DNA from: Ctena decussata
Lineage: Eukaryota > Mollusca > Bivalvia > Lucinida > Lucinidae
NCBI GenBank assembly: GCA_963989385.1
Contig: OZ022507.1
Span: 58,601,400-58,665,399, forward strand
DNA length: 64,000 bases
Reading direction: 5' to 3'
Positions 15,301-27,300 of the stretch are shown piece after piece. Under the pieces are notes generated by a model. It was not told the DNA's origin. It saw only the letters and a list, made by a program, of their open reading frames with translations, and did not search any database. Every line of letters starts with the position of its first letter. Positions within the stretch are counted from its first letter, which is position 1. Both the position numbers and the translations under genes were made by a program.

Positions 15301-18300
15301 TCTTCGGTCTTGCTTTCTTGTATTTATTATGAATCAGATGTTAACGGCATAATGTTAGAAAACACCTGGGCTCAGTCGTTCAAAGCATCGTTAGCCTAAC
15401 GAGCTCGTTAAGAGGTCAACTCGTTAAGTGTTTTATGACTTTATGACCATATACACTGATATTTTTTTATAGTTTTTCAACAAAAAATATTGGCATATTT
15501 GAGATATTAACGTTGAAAATTTTAACGTCTCGTTAACTAACGACATCGTTAGTTTTGAACAACTGGGCCCTGGGTAGGGTATTTCTAATTATTTTTGAGC
15601 AAATGCTGTAAGGCATCTTGTGACACATAACAGCTAACAGCTTCCCAGCAAGCACATAATTTTGAAAGTGATAAAACATCATATTGATTGGTATTATTTC
15701 GCATGTGATGTTGATTCAGCATAGCTACAATATTGTAAAGAAGGACGTGGGTATTTTCTTTTCCAGTATTGGCAAGGCATTGCTATATATGCTGTGATTT
15801 GAACATTTTGCAGTTTTTCTTGTTTAACTCTGTTTCTTTGACAACACCTGGACAGGTTTCTTTGACAACACCTGGACAGGTGAGACGCATTTTTTTTTGC
15901 ATATAAACATACATTGACTGTCGGTATCTTCAACACTGATATCTGAAAGTACTGTCTTATATAAAAAAATATAGATATTTTTCTTTACATTTCGACTCTT
16001 GATATCTCAAACTACTAGTATTTCAAAGTAAATTTTCTGGGACGAGAAAATTTGTTTGAGATATCAGTATTTTGAAATAAACTTTGACTTCAAGATTTTG
16101 AGAGTTGACTGTACCATTTATTTTATACAAATCTGTACTTTGTCTAGTGAAAATGAGAGTACCATTGGAAAAGAGGATAGGAAGAGAAAGGCAAGAACTA
16201 AGAGGAGGAAGACAATAGATAAATCACCGTGTCTTACAATCTTGAGCTATGCTGGGGAGAATCAAGAGCTAGAATGTCTTCTAGAATTCTCCAACAGAAA
16301 CTCTGTCACGTTCAAGTTTGACACTGATGGCGACAAACCGGCAGAGATAGCAGACAGTCTGGTAGGTTGCTCTGAAATCTTAGCGGTGTTGGTTACTGAA
16401 TTAACCCATTCCATTCGGGATACCCCTTTAGGGGTATCTGGGCAAACAGTTAGGATCCAGATCAGGCCCCACACATGTGGGGCCTGATCTGAGATCCAAA
16501 CTGTTTTCTGCCTAGACATCATTTCTACAAGAGTTGGTTAGACCAATATTGTCAAAATATTCTTGATTTTTGATGCAGACGACAATTTCAGCACACGACA
16601 AAAAATTACCAGAATGCAATGGGTTAAGAAGACATATTTAACTCACAGCATACAAAGTGTGTGAGTGGATATGTAATTTCCATTGTTTTTTCATGCATGA
16701 TCTGTCTTGTCCGATTTTCAGGTTTTACATCATAGTTTTGCAGTAAATCTTGCTGATTGCTTACATTTCATTACTAAGAATGTTAGGAAAACTATTACTC
16801 ACGAAATAAAAATCTGACAGTTATAAAATCTGTATATTATGAAGTTTATAATGGCAGCCACCAGGCGGATACACAGCATTAAAACATCAAGTCAAATGAT
16901 TCAAGGACAGCAACAAAGCTGATGAAATTTTGTAGTTTCAGTGTTGCTGCATTGTTATGATGGTAAACCAGTATCACTGAACTTGATTCAAGGCTGTGTG
17001 GGGATTTGGACTTTTCCAGGAAATTTAGAATACACAGTAACTAAGATTCTAAGGTTTTCAAAAGATTGGAAAAGTCCAAAAGATTGGAAAAGTCCAAAAT
17101 GCTCTACTTATTTGTATGACAAATTCTCTTTCCTACAGGTTGATGAAGATTTATTACCAGAGCATCAGGCTCAGATTGTGATAGCCCTGCTACAACGAGC
17201 AGTGAGTATGGTAAAGGAAAATGCCAACAAAGCTGTGTTGTCAAGCCTAACCTGTGTTGAAACTCCAACATCAAGCCCAACTACTAACAGGAAGAGTTAC
17301 AAGTTCACAGAGGGGGATGCTGCTAAAGTGAGTGTCATTTTCAATACTGAAAATCAGGAAACATTAGCAAAAGTTTCACAAAAATAATTTTGTTGGTGAA
17401 AAGTATACTTCAGGACAAAAGTTGTGCACAGATGTTAAATTAACATCCGTGCAGAACTTTTGTCCTTAAGTATATATGATCATTTATATCAAGCCAAAGA
17501 ACATTTATGGAAATACTGAATTCAAAATTGGGTGAACATTCCTTTTAAGGTAGACATACAATTTCTAGGCTTTCTTGTCAATAGGTTGCTACTAGCTTGT
17601 AGGTCAGTTAAACTGCATATTCACCTGAACAAACTAAATGTATAATAGTTAATGCTGAGGCAGACTGCAGCTTTTCCTGACATTGGAATAGGTAAGAAAA
17701 TGTATAATTAAATTGCAGTTTTAGAATTGGATGACTTGCATATTTGCTGTGGTACTGACAGTGATCTTCACTATAAATATACAAACAAAAGGCATAGAGG
17801 GCTTAATACATATGTGAATAGTAAGGACTCAAAGCATTTTACAGATCCCAGCAGCTTACGGTAGAGTGTTTGCAATTTCTTTACCCTTAGTGAGGAATCT
17901 TTAGTCACAAAAAGGAAGTTTAAATTCATTCACATGATACACAATCCACCAGTTTATGTATGTTACAGCTGAATGCTATTTGGATGTACACAGTATAAAC
18001 CAGTCCGCCAATTTTCGCTTTCTGCAGAGACTGTCCATATTTGGCTTCTGCCGAGACTGTCTGCGATCTCTTGCTTCCTCCTGAGACTTCTGTACATGAT
18101 AAATGACTTCCTGCAGAGACTGTCCGCGTGACTCTGCTTCCTGCCTAGGCTCTCAGCAGGAAGCAGAGTTACGTGGACAGTCTTGGCAGGAAGCCATTTT
18201 TGTCGCACCTGCTTTAGCAAGGTGCGATATAGGAGTTCACTTTTCCGTCCGTCCGTACGTCAGTCATTCCGTACGTCCGTCCGTCTGTACGTCCGTCCGT

Positions 18301-21300
18301 CCGTCAACAATTACGTCGACCCTAGGCTCTCTAGCATTTAAGTCCATTTCTCGCAAACCATGATACCTACAATCATCAAACCTGGCATAAAGCTTCTTCT
18401 TAGAGTGTTCTTGAGGGCTGTTGCTCTTATTTATACCTTCACCTTTATTTTATGCTCTGCTGACTTTGTGGGAACCCCGGTAGCTCAGTGGGTTAAGCGC
18501 TGGCCTACTGATCTAGCGGTCGCGGGTTCGAACCCTGCTGGAGGCAGAGTTCTTTCCATCGTAAACGGGGTTCCATTGCACACAGCCTTTCATTATCACA
18601 AGCACATCGTCCTGATATGACTGAAATACTGTTGAAAAGGACGTAAAATCGCAAGTCATCCATCCATCCATCCTGCTGACTTTGTAAAACCGTCCCTCAA
18701 CAATTACGTCAACCCTAGCGTTTAAGTAGATATCTCGCAAATTATGATACCTACAATCATCAAACCTGGCATAAAGCTTCTTCTAAGAATGTTTTCGAGG
18801 GCTATTTCTCTTATTTATACCTTGACCTATATTTCATGCTCTGCGGACTTAGTAACATTTTATATTCAAAATTAAGTCCACCCTAGTGTTTAAGTCCATT
18901 TCTCACGATTTATGATACCTAGAATCATCAAACATGGCATCCAGTTTCTTCTTAGAATGTTCTTGAGGGCCGATGCAATTAATTTACCCTTTACATATAT
19001 TTCATGCTCTGCTGACTTTGCAAAATTTTAAACCCCAAAATATATATCGGCCCTGGCGCTTTAGTCCTTTCGTCTGAAAGTATGATACCTGTAGCCATCA
19101 CACCTGGCATAAAGTTTCTTCTTAGAATGTTCAGGAGGGATGTTGCAGTTATTCCTACCCTTTGCCTATATTTCATGCTCTTCTGACTAAGTAAAATTTT
19201 ACATCCAAAATTGTGTTGACCCTAGCAAATTTTACATCCAAAATTGTGTTGACCCTAGCATTTTTGTCAATTTTTCATAAAGTTCTTTTAACTATATAGT
19301 CTTTACTACTGTGGAAACGCAATGCAGGTGCGACATAGCATTCCGCGGAATTCTTGTTGAAGGACCATAGTCCCTGCAGGAAGCAAGAGATCGCAGACAG
19401 TCTCGGCAGAAGCCAAATATGATGGACTGTCTCTGCAGGAAGCGGAAATTGGCGGAGTGGTTTATACCCTGTGATGTAGGGAGCTGTAAGTCAAGAAAAA
19501 AATGAATGTTTAAAATTTTATTTCATGTATTTCAGAGACTAGCCTTTGAGCAAGATTTGTCAGATGGTAGCCAGTTTTCAGATGACAGTGGACCAAAGAT
19601 CCAAGTAAAGACTCGGCATCACAGCGGAGAAAAAGGACAAGGACAGCAGCAAGAAACACATGTTGTAGAAAGCAAGCGACGCAGTTTCATTGTTAGTCGA
19701 GTTGCTGAACAACCGGTAATACCTGACCAGATCAAAGAAGATGAAACTGAAGATCAGCCTGTGTTGGATAACTTTGTTTCACCTGAAAATTCTCAGAATA
19801 TTGCTCCATCTACAAGTCAAGCCAGTGTACCAAGTCAACAGCATACCTATGAAACAGATCTAGCGTATGTGTCAGACAATGAGAAGTCACTGAAATCTAG
19901 AGAGAAAGGCCGTGCAAGAGTTGATATTAGTGACTTAGAAGAGAAACTGACTAAGTTAACTGGTGGTGGAGTTCAAGGTCATCTAGGAGGGAGTTTGCCT
20001 GCTTTGGATATTCTTACTCCAACCCAGTTAACAGGAGGAGAGGCCCACAGCCCAGTTCCTTCTGATGATGGTTTAACTAACTCGCAGACATTTCCTCAGA
20101 TGACTCCACAAGTACATCCCGGTATAGATACACATGGATCTCAACCATCTCATCAGCACACAGCTCAACCCTCTCAGCAACCAGCAGAACAAACACATCT
20201 TTCAGTTCAGCCACCTGTATCTCAAATCCACACTCGATCGTCTGATACACCGCAGCCTGCCCCTCCACCCCAGACAAGTTTCCAAGGACAGCCAGCCCCA
20301 CAGTCCCTGTCTGGCCAACCGCCCCAGCAAGCTGCTCCACAGCAGCAACAGCAGCCTCAAGTTGTACCACATCCTGTAATGGTTCCTGGCCAGGTACCTC
20401 AACAGACTATCCCTCCTATTCCAACACAGCCTGTTGATGCCATGCACGCGGCAAACATTCAGACCCAGAATATCTATCAAGGCTACCCATATATGCCAAT
20501 GATGGCGCCACCAATGTATATGCCACCACAGATGTTGCCAGGCTTGGTTCCAATGTACCCACATGACCAGATGGCTATGATGAATCCTCATGCAGTTCCA
20601 TTTGTCATGGTGAACGTCCAACAGCAAAATCAGGTCTCGCAAATGTTAGTCCCTGCAAATATGTTGATGACAAACCAGATACCGTCAATAATGCAACCAG
20701 TTCCGCAGCCACAGCCTCATGAGACTAAACAGTCATCTAATGAGTCCCTCACTGGATCTCCGCCTCCATCTCCTCCTCAACACCGCAAACAAAACAGTGT
20801 GGATTCCCAAGCTGGTGAAAACATCACAACAGATGCACAGTCACCTTTGCCAAACCGTAGCAATTACAGTATTGCCAATTTGGAACAAGAGCTCATAAAG
20901 AAACTCCATGGAAACAGAAGAGACATACAAATTTCATCTGGAGCAAGTGCTGCAAACCTTAATGAAAGCTTTCAGCACATGCCCGATGGTAGTAAGATGG
21001 GTGATGATAGAGTGAATTGGTCTCTGTCTTCAGACAGTGTTCACAGCGCAGACCTTGCAGAAGCTGCTAAACATATTTTGGAAAGAGAAAGGTTAGATAT
21101 GGATGGGAAAGAGACAGCTGCTAAAGAAACTGATGAAGCTAAAACAGCAGCTGAGAATGATAAAGGTCCGGTGAAGAAACTGCGGTTCTCAGTGTCCAAA
21201 GTAGAAAATGATCCTTTGAGAGAAAAGTTGGAAGAAATGAAAAACTCTGAGAATGCAGATGTTAAAGAAGATGTAAATACAGATGATATTAGTTCTAGTA

Positions 21301-24300
21301 TTACTGAGTCCAAAGAAGCAGATGTTAAAAAGCTTAAACCAAAAATAAGTAGATTTCAAGTGTCTAAAGTTAAAGAGGATGATTTGGAAACAAAATTACC
21401 AACTGAAGACATTGAGACACAATTAAGTCAAGAACATAAAGAGGTGGAGGGTGATATGAATAAGGTGGTGGCAGAAAATATAATTGATGAGGTTGATGGT
21501 GTAGGTGCTAACCCTGCTTCTGCAGACATAACCAATGAAAAAGATATAACCCATGTAAGTAGCTTGCTTGATACTCCATACCGTAAGAAAAGCATGTCTT
21601 TCTTTGAAGGCAATTCAGCCATGAAATCAAACAATACTTTTGATGCATTCAGTAATAGTATTCTCGATAGATATCAAATTTTTCATCGAAGAAGAACAAA
21701 GTCTCTCGGCCACTTGCCTTCTAGCAGCTATTTCTCCAGTATTTCGAATGCAATATCCAAGCATACACAATATGGTGATGGCGAAACACCCCTGCCTTCC
21801 CCATCCCCAGCTGACCTTGATGATGATTTCCTCCATGCCATATTTAATCTGGATTCCTTTGATGCAGAGAGTGACATACTCTTTGATTCTGCTATCAGTG
21901 ATCCTGAGAGTAAACCAGATTCTGACTTCATAGCAAATACATCTCTCATTGGAAAAAGGAAAAAACTGCGGCGACAGTCTAGAAAGGTGAATAAAGTATA
22001 TCCATGTGTATATTAGCCAGCCTAATCCATATAAACGGAGACCTGTAGAGTAGTTCACTTAATCATAAAGCACATGTCATTGTGAAACAATTCCAAAATC
22101 TGGTATAGAAGACTGATACAGCCAAAGTTCATGCTGACCTTATTCGAAAATAATTTAGGTTATACTGTATATACTTTTTAGTGAAAACTGTCTGAAATGT
22201 TTTGATTTCATAAAAGGATGCTTGACCAAAAATCAAAGTAAATGGCAAGATGGCTGTCCATCTTCCATGGAAATAATGCAAAGAAAAGAGTATCTATAAA
22301 ATAGCTATTTTGAACTGTTCTTTTCTAGACTATTGACATGTGTTTATTGATATGCACTTTGCTAGAAATTTCTGACCTATTATTGGTGGGTTTTTTGGGT
22401 CTACATAAATATACTGTCAATCAGCTTAATATAACATCATGAATTTTAGTGAAAGGCTCTGATGAACTCTCAGATGAACAGTTCAAATCCCCAGATAAGG
22501 GAGGCTTTTGATGATTACTATTGGTAAATTTGGCCCCTCATTAGAACCATTTTGCTGAAGCAGTTGTAATAGTGGGCCACAACTTGTTTTGAGATGTAAG
22601 AGAAAGACATTGTCAAAAAAATGCCCTTATCTGGTATCTTGACCTTTAATTAAGATTTATATGAGCCGCGACATGACAAAACCAAAAAAGGGGCATGTGA
22701 GCCACCCAGAGACTCCGATCAGCCTGGGCATCTACCCAGTCTGATCTGATTCTTCGCTGTGCACTTAAAGGGTATGTAAGTATCTAAGGGTCTAAGGTAG
22801 CTCCATGCGGGCAACGAAGACTGATCTGACTGAGCAGATGCCCAGGCTGATCTGAGTCTTCACTGGGTGCACATGCCACTTTGTTGGTTTTGTCGTGTCG
22901 CGGCTCAATTATGATGTTGATGGGTAAGTTAATTTACAGTGTATATATGAATTAACTGCATGACTTGATTTTATTATTGATTTTATTATTATGTATACTG
23001 GGTTGAATTAACCAAATTTACTAATAGTCATATTTAATGTGGCAAAATCAGCATTGAGCTGATAGATGCACCATTTAGACTTCACACAAAATAATTTGCT
23101 AGGATAGCAAGCTGATCAACATTTTGCTTATAGAAAATTCTTTTCTTGTGAAAGCTGAGATATTTAAATATGCACAGTAATAACTTTAAAAAAGGGATTG
23201 AGTAATTATGATTGTTTTGATTTGTTTCAAAGAAGTATTAATTGTTTGTGGTATGGCATCGAAGTGTCTGATAAGGAGAGATTTTGATGACCATTTAGAG
23301 ATAACTGATGCAGTCTGAACAAAAGCATATAACAGTGACTCCTCTTTAGAGATTTGTGTGCCAAAGCAGTAACAACAGTGAGGGGCTACTACATTATAAA
23401 TGTATGTTTACTAATAACCAAACTTTAACACTTTCTTATCCCATCATCTGAAGCATCATAGGCATACCTGCCAAGTTTTCGATTAACAAAAGAGTGAGAC
23501 TGCGCGCGAAGCCTCGATTTAGCCCCCTTTTCCACGTTAGTTCGTTCGCGGCGAAACCCATTGACAATGGAAAAGAGTGAGATTTTTTGTGTCATTTTTT
23601 TTCTCCTTATGCAAAACTAGAGATTGGGGATGGCAGTGGGGGAGGAGTAGTATCAGTAGGTAGTTCTTAAATGAAGATAAACATCAAGTATTCTTATTTA
23701 CAGTTATTATTTTACTAAGATTTTATACATTGAGGTTGTTAAAGTGATCTGCTATCAAAAATGGCAAGTTAGGTTCTGCAATAAAGTTGCTTTAGAGAGT
23801 TCCAGCTCTGATAACATTTTGGTCTGTCTAGGTAACAACAAAATCAGATACCGATTGCAAATGTTTTGACGTTTTCAATGACCGACTGTGAAGGTCTGTG
23901 TTACCATGCTTTTTTACATCGTGCGTGGGAAACACTGAAATGCCTTTGACAAAGTTTACAAAATGCAACGCTGTTGCCCTTCTCACTCTTCGTAACCCAG
24001 GTAAACTCGATCTCCCATCCATTTTGGTACTTTGATTTATATAAAACCTTTATTTTTCTCCGGCGTTTTCATGTTGTCAATAAAACGGAAGTACACATTT
24101 GGTTGTTTTCGGCTCTAATCGCTATCAAATACTCGAGTTATTTTTACCCACGCTATTTTAAGACTATTGGAAACCTTTACCTTTACCTATTTTTAGACCA
24201 GGTGATGAATTTTCCCGGAGATAAATATAGATACGGTGACCGAGATTGTCCGAATGTAGCGGAAGTTGAGAGAAAACACGTTATTGAAGATCGAGAGAGC

Positions 24301-27300
24301 ACAAAAAAAATACATTTTTTATCATTCTCCGGTTTAAAGTGAAATCGTGAGCAAGCAAAGGAAGCGTGACTTATGGCTATTTTTCAAAATACGATCGTGA
24401 GGTCGTGGGAGGTGTCCAAATTCGTGAGGGTCACGCACAAATAGTGAAACTTGGCAGGTATGCATAGGACATACCTCTACTGCTCTTAAAATTAAAATTA
24501 GCTTTCTTTATATGAGAGCTTCCAGGCTGAGAGTTGCAATTTCAACACTACATTTAGAGGATGAAATGGCTAGCAAAAAGAACCTANNNNNNNNNNNNNN
24601 NNNNNNNNNNNNNNNNNNNNNNNNNNNNNNNNNNNNNNNNNNNNNNNNNNNNNNNNNNNNNNNNNNNNNNNNNNNNNNNNNNNNNNNNNNNNNNNNNNNN
24701 NNNNNNNNNNNNNNNNNNNNNNNNNNNNNNNNNNNNNNNNNNNNNNNNNNNNNNNNNNNNNNNNNNNNNNNNNNNNNNNNNNNNNNCGGACCTGTCACGC
24801 CGGTATAATGGGGAAAATCCTCGCCTTAATCATAGAAGTCCTTTGCTAGGATAGCAAGCTGGTCAACATTTTGCTTATAGAAAATTCTTTTCTTGTGAAA
24901 GCTGAGATATTTAAATATGCACAGTAATAACTTTAAAAAAGGGATTGAGTAACTATGATTGTTTTGATTTGCTTAAAAAAAGTATTAATTGTTTGTGGTA
25001 TGGCATCGAAGTGTCAGATGAGGAGAGGTTTTGATGACCTTTTAGAGATAACTGATGCAGTCTGAACAAAAGCATATATCAGTGACTCCTCTTCAGAGAT
25101 TTGTGTGCCAAAGCAGTAACAACAGTGAAGGGCTACTACATTATAAATGTATGTTTACTAATCAATGAACTTTTACACTTTCCTACCCATCATCTGAAGC
25201 TTGGTAGGACATACCTTTACTGCTCTTATAATTATTTTTGTTTATATGAGAGCTTCCAAGCTGAGAGTTGCAAGTTCAACACTACATTTAGAGGGTGAAA
25301 TGGCTAGCAAAAAGTACCTACATGGGAAATGTCAGACAAGCCTACACACCTGTTCAAAGATGGCGAGGGCTGATGTGAATTTGCTATTACGTTGTACATT
25401 CCCACTAGGTCCTTTTTGTTGCTGCCTTGGGTATGATTTCGATTAAAATACGTAAATACACCTGCAAGGGAGATCATTTTGAAACGAAACTGTTTGCCTC
25501 CATCTTCAGAGTAGTGTCTCTCCAAGGCAAGAATTTGCTTTCTAGAGTAAATTGTTTCCTTTAAGAGTAGCTCCTCATGGAGGAGGCTTCATGTTGCAGA
25601 GAAGAAAATACTGCTCTGCTAAAGTTGTCCCCCTTGTGGAAAAAAGCAGCCAAACCATGGCAGTGTATCCATAAGCCTTAAAATATATTGATGACTATTT
25701 CAGGAAAGTGAAGGCAATCAGCAGCAAGAGTTGTTGAACCTGACACAAGATCCTGAATACAAGGACCTGCTCATCAGGTATTGTCTTAGATTACATTCTT
25801 GTAAACCAGAACTTGTCTTACCTGGCCCAGAGGTTATAAAACTTGAGTACATTCTCAAACTCAAAATAAAGCACACTGATTGGCTGCTTCCAAGCACATG
25901 CTCCGAAGCAGCCAATCAGTGTGCTTTATTTTGAGTTTAAGATTATTCTCAAGTTTTATAACCCCTGTTAAGAGTGTGTGGATCCTGAGCAACGTCTACA
26001 GAGACAACAGGCTGAATTTGACAATTTGGGTCGAGTTGTTTTTAACACTGTTATTTTAATGAAATTGTTAGTCAAGGATTTGTTTGTTTTCTAGTACCCA
26101 TAAAATCAAGTGTGCTAATATTTTTGCTGAAAAAAGGTGAGTTTTTGAGCTGCAAATGCTTCTCACATTTTTTCAGCAAAACTGACAGTTTTTGCAAACA
26201 ATACTTTAGAAAACTAACATCTTGCAACATCATTAGTTTCGAACAACTGGACCCAGTTGTTCACATGGTACAGTGCTAGTCATGATTGATTTTTTCTAAT
26301 AGTCTTGTGGCAATTAAAAGTCTGCAAAATGATGAAAGTGCCACATAAGCTGCTGTTATAATTAACTTGGGGATAATATAGTAAAATAAGTAGGAAGTTG
26401 ATCTTTATGTTGAATCAGACATTGCATGGCTGTATAATGGCTGTATGATGTATAATTATAATGGAAGAGTAAAGAATAACCAGAGAATTGAATTCATTTT
26501 TTATGCACAGCTCATATTTGCATAAATAAAATGAGCCGTGACATGACACAACCATAAAAGTGGCTTGTGTGCCCAGCGAAGGCTCAGGTCCATTTGGACG
26601 TCAGCCCAGTCTGATCAGAGTCTATTGACCATTTTGATACTGCTATAGATTGGGCAGTGAAAGGATAGGAATGAGCTCTGCCTTTCATCTTCTGTGCCCA
26701 AGATTCGGTAATACCTACTGCCCCTAACCTATAGGAAACCTATACCTTAACCTTCTACAGATTGGGGAGAGTAATAAGATGACTATATCACTTTTCCTAC
26801 TTCCTCCTCTCAAACCATGTTATGTCACAAAACATCTTTTGTAAAAATACATTTGTAAGTTCTCTGGAATAGTCTTCAGAAACTATATTATGGAGCTTTT
26901 CAGTTTTGATGGCAGTTCTACAATCATTTTTGTCTCTCTTGCGACTAGCAGAAGATAGTCATAGATATTACTTTTCTGGTGTGGGCGTCAGTGTGGGTGG
27001 CAAAAACTTTGTATGTAATGAGTTTTCTGGTATAGCTCTGTTTTGTGACAGGGCGTAGACAGGTGAGACACAGCATTCTATGGCTTGTTCTTATTGCTCC
27101 ATTAAACAGGACCAGGCCCCGAGGTTAATAAACTTTTTTCATGCTTAACTCAGCTGAGCATGAAATTTTCTCTGCTGATAAATATGAAATGATTTTGGTA
27201 TTCATAAGCAGAGAAAATTTCATACTCAGCCAAACTGAGCAAGAAAACAACTGTACTTATCGGTGGTTTGCTATTTATTAGCAGGTTAAACTTCATGGTC

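Larger units (their letters stand above)
17989..19473. mobile_element. palindromic MITE, family S, split by insertions
   Basis: The left part (17989-18196) and right part (19358-19473) match the 13055 copy; everything between is a later insertion. Its right end, ggtttataccctgtg, is 60 bases before the WNK giant exon. Confidence 0.75.

Noticed and set aside
16941..17138. N-terminal extension of the WNK exon at 17139 back to an ATG at 16941
   Set aside because: The frame is open by chance; a clear tcctacag acceptor and phase agreement with the upstream exon place the boundary at 17139.
20202..20642. Minus-strand open frame of 146 codons
   Set aside because: It lies wholly inside the WNK giant exon; its His/Trp/Leu-rich content is the complement of the Gln/Pro/Met codons.
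23974..24342. 122-codon frame inside the 1-kb TIR element as a transposase
   Set aside because: No DDE/DDD motif, zinc finger or other recognised feature; composition is like non-coding DNA.
24508..24854. Open frames crossing the N run
   Set aside because: They consist mostly of unknown residues and are products of the assembly gap.
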